Positions 8,688 to 18,617 of a DNA stretch of 64,000 nt are shown in pieces. Both the position numbers and the translations under genes were made by a program. Below the pieces are notes generated by a model, which saw only the letters and a program-made list of their open reading frames with translations, made no database searches and was not told where the DNA came from. The DNA lies in assembly GCF_028657905.1 (NCBI RefSeq), contig NZ_CP117781.1, forward strand, positions 2,790,001 to 2,854,000, given 5' to 3'. The DNA comes from Burkholderia sp. FERM BP-3421 (lineage in GTDB: Bacteria; Pseudomonadota; Gammaproteobacteria; Burkholderiales; Burkholderiaceae). Numbering within the stretch: position 1 is the first letter of the stretch; the number at the start of each line of letters is the position of its first letter.

Positions 8688-9605
8688 TCAGTGTCCGGCA
8701 GGATCGAACGCCGTCAGCGGCATCGGCAGGTCGAGCACGAGCTGCGCATCCTTGACCACGTCCAGGCGAACCCGGGTGGCGGCGCCCAGCCCGTTCAGCA
8801 GCTGGCTCAGCGGGCCGCCGCCGCGCGTCAGCCTGACGTCGCGCGGGAGCATGCGCTGCGCGAACGATAGCATGTTGGTCCGGACCGAGGTCTGGTGCCA
8901 CGCGCCGTCGATCAGGTGGATCATCGTCGTGCTCGCCATGTGGGACTGCGGCGCGACCTCGCGCAAGGCCGGCAGCGGCGCGCGCAGGATCAGGTCCGGG
9001 GTGCCGTCGGGCGCGGCGATGGACGCGTTCACGTCCGCGCCGATGGCCACGTCGATCGCGGCCCGCCATTTCGGCAGCTGATAGCCGTGCACGCCGCGCA
9101 CCCGTGCGATCTCGGTCGTGACGGGCAGCGCCAGCACGTGCGCGCAGAAGCTGCGGCGCCGCATCGACTGCAACAGTTCCCGCGCATGCGAGCCGCGCGC
9201 GCCCGGCCGCCGGATCACCACCGCGACCGACGCTTCGTCGTAGGGATCGTTGTCGCAGACGGCATACGAGAAGAAAGTCAGCGCCACCAGTCCATGGCCG
9301 GGAACCGCGCGCAGCGGTTCGAGCGGCGCGGGCAGCGTGGCGCGCAGCCGGTCCAGCGGCGCGAGCATCAGCAACTGCACGCTGCCCGCGCGGTAATAGA
9401 AGTTCGGCGCCCAGGTCGGGCCGATCCGCGATGCCGCCAGATGCTTGGGTATCCTGCGGAAATATTCGATGTTGCCGGCGGCGGGATCCCGCGCCACCTC
9501 GTCGAGGTCCGGGTTCATCCGGAAGCGGTCGTAGTAACCGCCCGCCGGCACCTCGACCTGCTGCGCACCGAATTCGACCTGAGTGAAACGCCCGTCCCTG
9601 TCCAT
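8688..9605 (-). CDS. Acetoacetate decarboxylase-like domain protein
   Basis: A 305-residue protein with the acetoacetate-decarboxylase-like fold signature: a central LVALTFFSYAVCDNDPYDEASVAVVI strand pair and a later HGYQLPKWRAAIDV segment, the equivalent of the region carrying the Schiff-base lysine (here in LPKWRA). The N-terminal RIGPTWAPNFYYRAGSVQLLMLAP section and hydrophobic C-terminal strands fit too. Whether it decarboxylates or, like many relatives, performs aldolase or dehydratase chemistry cannot be told. The start at 9605 has GAGGAA just upstream. It is the first gene of a two-gene unit with the enoyl-reductase-like gene, driven by the promoter at 9661-9691. Confidence 0.72.
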   Translation of the reverse strand: MDRDGRFTQVEFGAQQVEVPAGGYYDRFRMNPDLDEVARDPAAGNIEYFRRIPKHLAASRIGPTWAPNFYYRAGSVQLLMLAPLDRLRATLPAPLEPLRAVPGHGLVALTFFSYAVCDNDPYDEASVAVVIRRPGARGSHARELLQSMRRRSFCAHVLALPVTTEIARVRGVHGYQLPKWRAAIDVAIGADVNASIAAPDGTPDLILRAPLPALREVAPQSHMASTTMIHLIDGAWHQTSVRTNMLSFAQRMLPRDVRLTRGGGPLSQLLNGLGAATRVRLDVVKDAQLVLDLPMPLTAFDPAGH

Positions 9606-9660
9606 TGAAGTTCCTCGCCGAGTGCCCCGGCGTCCCGCCGGTCGGTCACCGTCGACGCCC

Positions 9661-9691
9661 ACTCTAAGATTGAACACGGCTTCAAGGTCAA
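9661..9691 (-). promoter_or_regulatory. MerR-type promoter with operator dyad for the 9605-to-7391 operon
   Basis: On the minus strand TTGACC (9691-9686) and TAGAGT (9666-9661) are separated by exactly 19 bp. The spacer holds a TTGAA/TTCAA dyad (9670-9674 and 9681-9685). A long spacer with a centred dyad is the hallmark of promoters activated by MerR-family proteins. Confidence 0.7.
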
Positions 9692-9740
9692 GCGTTCCGG
9701 GGCGCATCGACGCACGGCATCCCACCCTTGAAAAAGACGC

Positions 9741-9771
9741 TTGACCTTGAAGCTGACTTCAAACCTAAAGT
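9741..9771 (+). promoter_or_regulatory. MerR-type promoter with operator dyad for the Old Yellow Enzyme gene
   Basis: TTGACC (9741-9746) and TAAAGT (9766-9771) are 19 bp apart. The spacer contains the dyad TTGAAG-CTGA-CTTCAA (9747-9762). It mirrors the divergent promoter 50 bp away, including the shared string CGCTTGACCTTGAAGC on both strands. No MerR gene is in the window. Confidence 0.72.
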
Positions 9772-9800
9772 CGAGCCACGATCACACGAGGCCCTCTGCC

Positions 9801-11036
<1,236 letters not shown>

Positions 11037-11043
11037 TCGGAAA

Positions 11044-11070
11044 GCGACGCCCCGCAGCCCGGGGCGTCGC
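11044..11070 (+). terminator. Hairpin after the Old Yellow Enzyme gene
   Basis: An 11-bp perfect stem (GCGACGCCCCG with its complement) has a five-base loop and lies eight bases past the stop. No T-tract follows, so it may act as a weak terminator or a 3'-end protector. Confidence 0.45.
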
Positions 11071-11141
11071 ACCGTCAATCCCCGCCGACGCGCGCAACAC
11101 GCGCCGGCGGCCGCCCGGGATACCCCGGCGCGTATCGTCCA

Positions 11142-11585
11142 TCAGCCGATATCCGGCCCTTTCGGGATGAATTCAAGCATGATGTCGGGAACGATCACGG
11201 GGTCGATTCTTAATTGGAACTTGTCTCTGGTAGCCGGGTCGGGAATCAACATTTTCACGCCGTCGGTAATGATAAATTGATTCAGCGCCCCCGCTATCAC
11301 GATCACCGCGCCATCCGACAGGGCGGTACCGCGCGGACAACGATCGACCAGGTAATCGTTTATGCTCACCGTGGGCGACTTGAACAGGTTGTTGAAGGTC
11401 CTGAGGTTCGGAACATGACGCAGTTCCCCCTGCAGCACCAGGTAGATCTTCTGGTCGGCAGGGACGCTGTGCGTCACGAGCAAACCATCGTAGATGTGCC
11501 AGTCGACATCTTCGATCACGTCGTCGATCTTGGCCAGCACCGCTGTCGCATCGACATTCCTTTCACGTCCTGAAATCTCGCTCAT
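11142..11585 (-). CDS. Uncharacterised 147-residue protein with an internal duplication
   Basis: I do not recognise a named family. The protein contains two similar units: KIYLVLQGELRHVPNLRTFN, then, after a cysteine-containing spacer, NQFIITDGVKMLIPDPATR. Each has a hydrophobic strand, a G-x-x-R/K turn and an [IV]P[ND]xxT string, a pattern seen in tandem in some bacterial surface proteins and suggestive of a small beta-propeller-like or strand-swapped fold (inference). No signal peptide or membrane segment is visible. The start has AAGGGG upstream. Base composition is lower in GC than the flanking genes and the upstream 350 bp is AT-rich, so it may be a recent arrival. Confidence 0.6.
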   Translation of the reverse strand: MSEISGRERNVDATAVLAKIDDVIEDVDWHIYDGLLVTHSVPADQKIYLVLQGELRHVPNLRTFNNLFKSPTVSINDYLVDRCPRGTALSDGAVIVIAGALNQFIITDGVKMLIPDPATRDKFQLRIDPVIVPDIMLEFIPKGPDIG

Positions 11586-11936
11586 TGCGGTTCCCCTTTC
11601 AATTTATTAATTACATTTCCGCTTCATTTCTCACGAAACGGCAGATACGAATATAGAAATCGTTAAACCATTTACCAAGTCGAAAAACAAAAAAAGCGCA
11701 TCGCTTTCAATTGCTTCAATTCGATTAAATTTATCTGACGATCGGATTTCCCATTCCCGATCACGGGCGCATGCGGACCCGTGCATCCCGCGCATCGCAG
11801 GCATGCGCCGCGCGGCATCGCCGAACCCGCCGCGCCCGCCTAGACTGGCTCCACCCTCATTCCCCGGAGCCCGACCCATGTCCATCGCCGTCGCGGCGCA
11901 TCCCGCCGCCCCACCCGTCGCCGGAGGATCCGCGCC
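11586..11936. promoter_or_regulatory. AT-rich divergent intergenic region
   Basis: About 350 bp between the unknown 147-residue gene and the efflux operon. The part 11600-11740 is strongly AT-rich for this genome (TTTATTAATTACATTT and AAAACAAAAAAAGC tracts). It probably carries promoters for both directions. I see no open frame with coding character and no clear operator. Confidence 0.45.
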
Positions 11937-13559
11937 GTGAGCGGCACGACCCTCCACCTGCCCTCCCGCCGCGCCCGCCACCCAGCCCCGTCCCGCCAGG
12001 AAGCCCGCCCGCCCCTGCCCCAGCCGTTCGACGCCCGCATCGCGCTCGGCCTGTGCGGCGTGCTGCTCGCGGTGATGTGCGCGCAGATCAACGACCGGGT
12101 CACCGCCGCCGCGCTGCCCGACATCCGCGGCGTCTTCCATGTCGGCCACGACGACGGCAGCTGGCTCACCGCGCTCTACGAGGCCACCCAGGTCGCCGCG
12201 ATGATGTTCGCGCCGTGGTGTTCGGGCACCTTCTCGCTGCGCCGCTTCACGATCGCGATGACGGCCGCGTTCGCGCTGCTCGGCGTGTTGTTCCCGTTCG
12301 CGCCGTCCCTGCCCGCGCTGTACGTGCTGCGCGCGCTGCAAGGCTTCGCGGGCGGCTGCCTGCCGCCCATGCTGATGACGGTCGCGCTGCGCTTCCTGCC
12401 GCCCGGCATCAAGCTCTACGGCCTCGGCGCCTACGCGCTCACCGCCACCTTCGCGCCCAACCTCGGCACGCCGCTCGCGGCGTTCTGGACCGATCAGGTC
12501 GGCTGGCGCTTCGTGTTCTGGCAGATCGTCCCGCAGGCGCTGCTCGCGATCGGCCTCGTCGCCTACGGCCTGCCGCAGGATCCGCCGCGCCTCGAACGCC
12601 TGCGTCAGTTCAACTGGCGCGGCGTGCTGCTCGGCTTTCCCGCGATCACGCTGCTCGTGATCGGCCTGTCGCAGGGCACGCGGCTCGGCTGGACCGATTC
12701 GCCCGTCATCTGCCTGCTGCTCGCCGGCGGCAGCGCGGCGCTCGTGCTGTTCTTCGTCAACGAGTGGTTCCATCCGCTGCCGTTCTTCCGGCTGCAGCTG
12801 CTCGCGCGCCGCAACCTCTGCTTCTCGCTCGTCGCGCTCGCCGGCGTGCTGGTGATCCTGGTCGGCGCGCTCGGCGTGCCGTTCGGCTATCTCGCCGAGG
12901 TGCACGGCTATCGGCCCGCGCAGAGCGCGCCGCTCGCGCTCGCGGTCGCGCTGCCGCAACTGATCGCGCTGCCCCTGGTCACCGCGCTCTGCAACCTGAG
13001 GCGCGTCGACTGCCGCTGGGTGCTCGCGCTCGGCTTCGTGCTGATCGGCCTGTCGTGCTACGCCGGCACCCGCCTCACCGCCGACTGGCAGCGCGACAAC
13101 TTCTACCTGCTGCAGGCGCTGCAGGTGCTGGGCCAGCCGATGACGGTCGTGCCGCTGCTGATGCTCGCGACCCACGGCATGTCGGCCGCCGAAGGCCCGT
13201 TCGCCTCGTCGTGGTTCAACACCGTGAAGGGCTTCTCGGTGGTCGTCGGCGGGGCCGTCACCGAAGGCTTCATCACGATGCGCGAACACCTGCACTCCGC
13301 GCACCTGATCGATCGGCTCGCCGCGAGCCCGCAGGCGTTCGCGCTCGCGCGGCACGATCTGTCCACGCGTCTCGGCCTCGATCACGATGCGTTCCTCGCC
13401 GTGCTCGATCGCCGCGTGCGCGAACAGGCGCTGGTGCTCGCCTCCGCCGACATGTACTGGCTGATGATCGCGCTCGCCGCCGCGATGCTCGTGCTGATCC
13501 CGTTCGTTCCCACCCGGGTCTATCCGCCCGGCGCGGGAGCGCCTCCCGCCGCATCCTGA
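11937..13559 (+). CDS. DHA2-type MFS multidrug exporter (EmrB/QacA-like)
   Basis: A 540-residue inner-membrane drug:H+ antiporter with about 14 predicted membrane segments. The first helix reads ALGLCGVLLAVMCAQIN. The antiporter motif C region appears around TATFAPNLGTPLAAFW, and GWRFVFWQIVPQALLAIG is typical of EmrB. The N-terminal 30 residues are basic and proline-rich. The GTG at 11937 is the start because GGAGG lies nine bases before it and no suitable ATG follows nearby. It is the first gene of a tripartite pump operon, with the membrane-fusion gene 10 bp downstream. Substrates are unknown; relatives export hydrophobic toxins and antimicrobials. Confidence 0.88.
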   Translation: MSGTTLHLPSRRARHPAPSRQEARPPLPQPFDARIALGLCGVLLAVMCAQINDRVTAAALPDIRGVFHVGHDDGSWLTALYEATQVAAMMFAPWCSGTFSLRRFTIAMTAAFALLGVLFPFAPSLPALYVLRALQGFAGGCLPPMLMTVALRFLPPGIKLYGLGAYALTATFAPNLGTPLAAFWTDQVGWRFVFWQIVPQALLAIGLVAYGLPQDPPRLERLRQFNWRGVLLGFPAITLLVIGLSQGTRLGWTDSPVICLLLAGGSAALVLFFVNEWFHPLPFFRLQLLARRNLCFSLVALAGVLVILVGALGVPFGYLAEVHGYRPAQSAPLALAVALPQLIALPLVTALCNLRRVDCRWVLALGFVLIGLSCYAGTRLTADWQRDNFYLLQALQVLGQPMTVVPLLMLATHGMSAAEGPFASSWFNTVKGFSVVVGGAVTEGFITMREHLHSAHLIDRLAASPQAFALARHDLSTRLGLDHDAFLAVLDRRVREQALVLASADMYWLMIALAAAMLVLIPFVPTRVYPPGAGAPPAAS

Positions 13560-13569
13560 AGGTTTCCTC

Positions 13570-14628
13570 ATGTCCCAACTCATTTCCCGGCGCCGCCTGA
13601 TGGCCTTCGCCGCCGTCCTGGCCCTCGCCGCCGCGTGCGCCGCGCTCACCGGCATGGTCGGCAACACCACGCGCGAAGCCACCGACGACGCGTTCGTCGC
13701 CGCCGACTTCACGCTCGTCAGCCCGCGCATCGCCGGACAAATCGCGGCGCTGACGGTCGACGACAACCAGGCCGTCAAGCGCGGCCAGCTGCTCGCGCAG
13801 ATCGACGATCGCGACTACGCGGCCGCGCTCGAAGCCGCACAGGCCGACGTCGCGGTCGCGCAGGCCGCGCTCGATCACGCGTCGACCCGCCTCGTCCAGC
13901 AGCGCGCCTCGATCGCGCAGGCCGATGCGGGTCTCGCCGAGAGCCGCGCGAACCACGCGTTCGCGCGCGCCGATCTCGAACGCTACGCCGATCTCGCGCG
14001 ACACGGCGCGGGCAGCACCCAGAGCGCGGAGCAGGCGCGCGCCCGCGCCGACATGTCGGCGGCCGCCGTCGCGCGCGACAGCGCGGCCTCGACGGCCGCG
14101 CGGCAGCAGGTCGACGTGCTGAACGCGCAGCGCGCGCAGGCCGAGGGCACCCTGCAACGCGCGCGCGCGGCGCTCGATACGGCGCGGCTCAGGCTCTCCT
14201 ACACGCGCATCGTCGCGCCCGTCGACGGCGTGGTGGGCCAGCGCGCGGCGCGCGTCGGCGCGTATGTGACGCCCGGCAGCCCGCTGCTCGCGGTGGTGCC
14301 GCTGCGCGACGCCTATGTGATCGCCAATTTCCAGGAGAACCAGCTGACGCGCGTGCGCGCCGGACAGCGCGCGCTGGTGCGCGTCGACACCTATCCGGAT
14401 CGGCGGTTCAGCGGCAGCGTCGACAGCATCGCGCCCGCCACCGGCGCGACCTTCGCCGCGATCGCGCCCGACAACGCGACCGGCAATTTCACGAAAGTGG
14501 TGCAGCGCATTCCGGTGAAGATCGTGCTCGATCCCGGGCAGGCGGCGCGCGAGCCGCTGCGCGCCGGCATGTCGGTGGTCGCGGAGATCGACACGGCCTC
14601 GACGCCCGCGGGGAGAACGTCGCGATGA
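13570..14628 (+). CDS. Membrane-fusion protein of the HlyD/EmrA family
   Basis: A 352-residue periplasmic adaptor linking the MFS exporter to the outer-membrane channel. One N-terminal membrane anchor (residues 11-30) is followed by the biotinyl-lipoyl-like half motif VSPRIAGQIAALTVDDNQAVKRG. A long alanine-rich coiled-coil hairpin spans about residues 85-205, and the second lipoyl half reads YTRIVAPVDGVVGQR. The beta-barrel section FQENQLTRVRAGQRALV is standard for EmrA. It sits 10 bp after the exporter and overlaps the next gene by four bases (ATGA), which indicates translational coupling. Confidence 0.9.
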   Translation: MSQLISRRRLMAFAAVLALAAACAALTGMVGNTTREATDDAFVAADFTLVSPRIAGQIAALTVDDNQAVKRGQLLAQIDDRDYAAALEAAQADVAVAQAALDHASTRLVQQRASIAQADAGLAESRANHAFARADLERYADLARHGAGSTQSAEQARARADMSAAAVARDSAASTAARQQVDVLNAQRAQAEGTLQRARAALDTARLRLSYTRIVAPVDGVVGQRAARVGAYVTPGSPLLAVVPLRDAYVIANFQENQLTRVRAGQRALVRVDTYPDRRFSGSVDSIAPATGATFAAIAPDNATGNFTKVVQRIPVKIVLDPGQAAREPLRAGMSVVAEIDTASTPAGRTSR

Positions 14629-16106
14629 AGCCGCTCATCCGCGCGCTCGCGCTCGCTTCGTGCGCGACTTCGCTCGCCGGCTGCATGATGGTCGGTCCGG
14701 ATTTTCAACGCCCCGATGCCGTCGCGCCCGCGCACTGGAATCTCGCGGCACAGGCACACGATTCGCCGCGCAGCCTCGTCACGTCCGATCCGGTCGAGAC
14801 GCGCTGGTGGCGTGCATTCCATGACGCGCGGCTGGTGACGCTGATCGAGCGCGCGGCCGCATCGAACCTCGACGTGCAGGCGGCCACCGAGCGCCTGGCG
14901 CAGGCGCGCGCGATCCGCGGCGTCACGGACGCCGCCGCGCTGCCGTCACTGAACGGCAGCGCGTCGTACCAGCATGCGCGTTCGAGCCGGCGCGGCCTGC
15001 TCGACGTATCCGGGTTGAACGGAGAAACCGACTACAACCTGTGGCAGCCGGGCTTCGACGCCTCCTGGGAACTCGATCTGTGGGGCCGGGTGCGCCGCCT
15101 CAAGGAGGCCGCGCGCGCGAATGCGCAGGCGAGCGAGGAGATGCGGCGCGACGTGCTGGTCTCGGTGTTCGCGGAACTCGCGCGCAACTACGTGCAATTG
15201 CGCGGCGTGCAGGCCGGTCAGGCGATCCTCCGCGACAATCTCGACATCGCCCGGCATAGCGAGGCGCTCACGCAGATCCGCTTCAAGGACGGCGTCGCGA
15301 CCCGGCTCGAGGTCGCCGAGGCCACCGCGCAGGTCCGCACGATCGAGGCGCAGCTGCCGCTGTTCGAGGCGCAACGCGCGCGGCGCGTCAATGCGCTCGG
15401 CTACCTGCTCGGCGAACCGCCGGGCGCGCTCGACGCGCTGCTCGCCGCGGCCGAGCCGATCCCGGTCACGCCGCCCGTGGTGCCGGCGGGGCTGCCGTCC
15501 GAACTCGCCGAGCGCCGCCCCGACATCCGCGAGGCCGAGGCGCGCCTGCACGCGGCGACGGCCGACATCGGCGTCGCCCGGGGCAGCTTCTATCCGCGCA
15601 TCACGCTGTCGGCGAACGTCGCGCTGCAGGCGATGCATTCGGGCGATCTCGGCGAATGGAGCGCGCGCATGTTCGGCATCGGACCGGCGCTCAGCGTGCC
15701 GATCTTCGACGGGGGCCGCCTCAAGGGCCAGCTGGCGCTGCGCACCGCGCAGCAGCGCGAGGCGATGCTCGCGTTCCGGCGCACGGTGCTCGCCGCCTGG
15801 CACGAGATCGACGATGCGATGACGGAGTACGCGGCGCGCCAGCATCACGGCGCGCGCCTCGCCGAAGCCATCGCGCAGGATCGCGTGGCGCTCGAACAGG
15901 CGCACCGTCAGTACGTGGCCGGCGCGACCGATTTCCTCAACGTGCTCACGGTCCAGCAGGCCCTGCTCAAGGATCAGCAGGCGCGGGTCACGGCCGCGAC
16001 CGACGAGGCGCTCGCGTTGATCGGCTTGTTCAAGGCGCTCGGCGGCGGTTGGGAGACCGCGTTTCCGGTCGCCGAGGCAGGCGGTGCGCGCGCGGACGCG
16101 CGCTGA
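14625..16106 (+). CDS. Outer-membrane efflux lipoprotein, NodT/OprM family
   Basis: A 493-residue TolC-like channel protein. The signal peptide ends in a lipobox (SLAGC, cysteine 20), giving a lipid-anchored outer-membrane protein. The mature N terminus MMVGPDFQRP and the WWRAFHDARL segment are typical of NodT-family channels. Two outer-membrane-efflux repeats follow, with LWGRVRRLKEAARA in the first and SVPIFDGGRLKGQL in the second. Heptad-rich helices around residues 150-230 and 375-450 would form the periplasmic tunnel. Its ATG lies inside the stop of the fusion-protein gene, so the three genes encode one complete pump. Confidence 0.9.
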   Translation: MKPLIRALALASCATSLAGCMMVGPDFQRPDAVAPAHWNLAAQAHDSPRSLVTSDPVETRWWRAFHDARLVTLIERAAASNLDVQAATERLAQARAIRGVTDAAALPSLNGSASYQHARSSRRGLLDVSGLNGETDYNLWQPGFDASWELDLWGRVRRLKEAARANAQASEEMRRDVLVSVFAELARNYVQLRGVQAGQAILRDNLDIARHSEALTQIRFKDGVATRLEVAEATAQVRTIEAQLPLFEAQRARRVNALGYLLGEPPGALDALLAAAEPIPVTPPVVPAGLPSELAERRPDIREAEARLHAATADIGVARGSFYPRITLSANVALQAMHSGDLGEWSARMFGIGPALSVPIFDGGRLKGQLALRTAQQREAMLAFRRTVLAAWHEIDDAMTEYAARQHHGARLAEAIAQDRVALEQAHRQYVAGATDFLNVLTVQQALLKDQQARVTAATDEALALIGLFKALGGGWETAFPVAEAGGARADAR

Positions 16107-16445
16107 TGCCGGCGCGCGTGTCGTGCGGGAGCCCAGTGCGATCCTTCAGCGAGGGCGTCGACGCGAACCGCGCCGCGCCGCCCGGCACAGCGGCAGGCGG
16201 GCCGGGCGGGCGACATGCGCCTCCCGCGCCGCTCGGTCGCGCGCGGTGCGGCGCGGCCGAATCGATGCCGTGCGACGCGAACCCGCCGCATACGCGCGTC
16301 ATGCACGCACGCGCGGCGGGCCGTGACGGCCCGACGGCCGCCCCGCGCCCGCTGCGCCACGCGGTTGACCCGCGTCGCATGGGCCCCCTAGAATGCCTGC
16401 AAAGCCGCCTCCCGGCGCTTGCCGCATCATCCAGGAGTCCGCAGC
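16107..16445. other. Intergenic region between efflux operon and PLD gene
   Basis: About 340 bp of high-GC sequence. Open frames here lack binding sites and coding character. The only signal is the AGGAG at 16433-16437 serving the next gene. Confidence 0.5.
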
Positions 16446-18089
16446 GTGCTGGACCATTCCGCCCGCCCCGGCGCCCGTGCGCGCCGCCCGATTCTTTCCG
16501 CGCCTGTCGTCCGCCTGTGCGCCGCGCTCGGCGCGACCCTCGCGCTGCTGGGCGGCTGCGCGACCCAGCCGCCCGCCACGTCGCTGCCCCGCAGCGTCTC
16601 CCACGCCCTGCCCGCCGACGCCGCGACGCCGCTGTCCGGCGCGCTCGCCGCGCCGATGCGCGCGCACCCGGGCGAATCGGGCTTCCGCGTGCTCGACACC
16701 GGCACCGAGGCGCTGCAGATGCGCATCGCGCTCGCGCGCGCGGCGACCCGCACGCTCGACATGCAGTACTACATCGCGGCCGAGGACACGACGGGCAAGC
16801 TGCTGCTCGGGGCCGCGCTGTATGCGGCCGACCACGGCGTGCGCGTGCGGATGCTGGTCGACGACCTGAACTTCAAGGACATCGATCAGGTGATGGCGTC
16901 GCTGAACACGCATCCGAACCTGGAGATCCGCGTGTTCAATCCGTTCGGCGCGGCGCAGCGCGGCATGTTCGCGCGCACCGCGAACCTGTTCACGAAGATC
17001 GACCGCTTCACGCGCCGCATGCACAACAAGGCGATGATCGCGGACAACCAGCTCGCGATCGTCGGCGGCCGCAATCTCGGCGACGAATATTTCAGCGCGA
17101 GCCCGACGCTGCGCTTTCGCGACCTCGACGTGCTCGCGGCCGGCCCGGTCGCGCGCGACGTATCGGCGAGCTTCGATGCCTATTGGGCGAGCAGCAGCGC
17201 GTATCCGCTGAGCGCGCTGAACCACCAGCGCTTCGACCCGCATGATCTCGACGCGACGCGCGACGCGCTGCGCGCGCATTGGCGCGCGAACGCGGCTCCC
17301 TACGACGCGAAGCCGCTGAATGCGACGCCGCTCGCCGCGCAGATCGAGCGAAACGAACTGGGGCTCGTGTGGGCGCCGGCCGAATTCAAGGTCGACTCGC
17401 CGGACAAGATCGCACGGCCCGACGCGGCCTATCGCAGCCCGCCGATGCAGCGGCTCGTCGACCTGACCCAGGCGGCGCGCAGCGAATTCCAGGTGTTCTC
17501 GCCGTACTTCGTGCCGCACGACGCGGGCGTGGCCGCGCTCGGCGCGCTGACCGCGCGCGGCGTGCGGGTGGCGATCCTCACGAATTCGCTCGCGGCGACC
17601 GACGCCGTCGCCGTGCAGGCCGGCTATGCGCCGTATCGCGCGCCGCTGCTGCGGCGCGGCGTCGAGCTGTATGAATACAAGCCGGAGCAGGGCCCGCGTC
17701 CGCTGAACATGTTCGGCTCGCGCTCGCGCGCGAGCCTGCACGCCAAGGCCTATGTGATCGACCGCGAGATCCTCGTGATCGGCTCGATGAACCTCGATCC
17801 GCGCTCGGCGTACCTGAACACCGAGATGGCGCTGGTGATCCACAGCCCGGCGCTCGCGCGCCAGGTGGCGACGCTGTTCGACCAGGTCAGCGCGCCCGCG
17901 ATCAGCTACCGCGTGACGCTGGCTACGCCCGAGGCGCGCGCGCAGCCGGGCGCGACCGCTTCGCCGCTGGTGTGGACCGACGTCGAGGACGGCCAGGTCC
18001 ACACGTACCACGTCGATCCGCAGGCCGGCCTGTATCGCAACCTGCTGACCGGCCTCGCCGTGCTGCTGCCGATCGACGACCAGCTCTGA
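16446..18089 (+). CDS. Phospholipase D-family lipoprotein (cardiolipin synthase ClsC-like)
   Basis: A 547-residue protein with two complete HKD motifs: HNKAMIADNQLAIVGGRN in the first half and HAKAYVIDREILVIGSMN in the second. This identifies a two-domain phospholipase D/phosphatidyltransferase. A basic leader, a hydrophobic stretch (LCAALGATLALL) and a GGC lipobox suggest membrane anchoring on the periplasmic face. Proteins with this layout include the E. coli ClsC/YmdC class, which makes cardiolipin from phosphatidylethanolamine and phosphatidylglycerol; the assignment here is by resemblance. GTG at 16446 is chosen because AGGAG precedes it by eight bases, while upstream alternatives lack a site. 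Confidence 0.86.
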   Translation: MLDHSARPGARARRPILSAPVVRLCAALGATLALLGGCATQPPATSLPRSVSHALPADAATPLSGALAAPMRAHPGESGFRVLDTGTEALQMRIALARAATRTLDMQYYIAAEDTTGKLLLGAALYAADHGVRVRMLVDDLNFKDIDQVMASLNTHPNLEIRVFNPFGAAQRGMFARTANLFTKIDRFTRRMHNKAMIADNQLAIVGGRNLGDEYFSASPTLRFRDLDVLAAGPVARDVSASFDAYWASSSAYPLSALNHQRFDPHDLDATRDALRAHWRANAAPYDAKPLNATPLAAQIERNELGLVWAPAEFKVDSPDKIARPDAAYRSPPMQRLVDLTQAARSEFQVFSPYFVPHDAGVAALGALTARGVRVAILTNSLAATDAVAVQAGYAPYRAPLLRRGVELYEYKPEQGPRPLNMFGSRSRASLHAKAYVIDREILVIGSMNLDPRSAYLNTEMALVIHSPALARQVATLFDQVSAPAISYRVTLATPEARAQPGATASPLVWTDVEDGQVHTYHVDPQAGLYRNLLTGLAVLLPIDDQL

Positions 18090-18104
18090 GCGGGCCGCGC
18101 GCGC

Positions 18105-18521
18105 CTACAGCGCGGCGCGGATCTTCACCGCGAGCGCTTCGAGCTGCGCCGCGTCGGCCATCTCGCGCGCATGCATGCGCAGGTCCTCGCCGCGCCAGCG
18201 CGGAATCAGGTGGAAATGCACGTGCGGCACCGTCTGGCCCGCCGCCGCGCCATTGAACTGGCCGATGAACAGGCCGTCCGGTTCGAGCGTCTTGCGCAGC
18301 GCGATCGCGAGCTGCTTCGCCATCTTCATGCAATCGGCCGCCGCGGCTTCCGACAGCTCGTAGAACGTCTCGGCCGCCTCTTTCGGCACCACCAGCGCAT
18401 GGCCCTCGGACTGCGGCATGATGTCCATGAAGGCGAGCGTGGTGTCGGTCTCGCACAGCTTGATGCACGGAATCTCGCCGCGCAGGATCTTCGCGAAGAT
18501 ATTGGATTGGTCGTAGGCCAT
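18105..18521 (-). CDS. HIT-family (histidine triad) nucleotide-binding protein
   Basis: A 138-residue HIT hydrolase with the active-site triad HVHFHLIPR near residue 98 and the N-terminal SNIFAKILRGEIPC strand typical of the Hint branch. These enzymes hydrolyse AMP-lysine or adenylated substrates; the in vivo substrate is not predictable. It ends 15 bp from the convergent phospholipase D gene and has its own start 97 bp downstream of andAa. It is probably a core housekeeping gene unconnected with the dioxygenase operon. Confidence 0.92.
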   Translation of the reverse strand: MAYDQSNIFAKILRGEIPCIKLCETDTTLAFMDIMPQSEGHALVVPKEAAETFYELSEAAAADCMKMAKQLAIALRKTLEPDGLFIGQFNGAAAGQTVPHVHFHLIPRWRGEDLRMHAREMADAAQLEALAVKIRAAL

Positions 18522-18617
18522 CTGGGTCTCCCGGTGTGAAATGCAATCGACAGCGATCAGGGATGTCGATTCTTACCGGTCGCGGCCAATCCCGCAAGCC
18601 ACGCCGCGCAATCCGCG

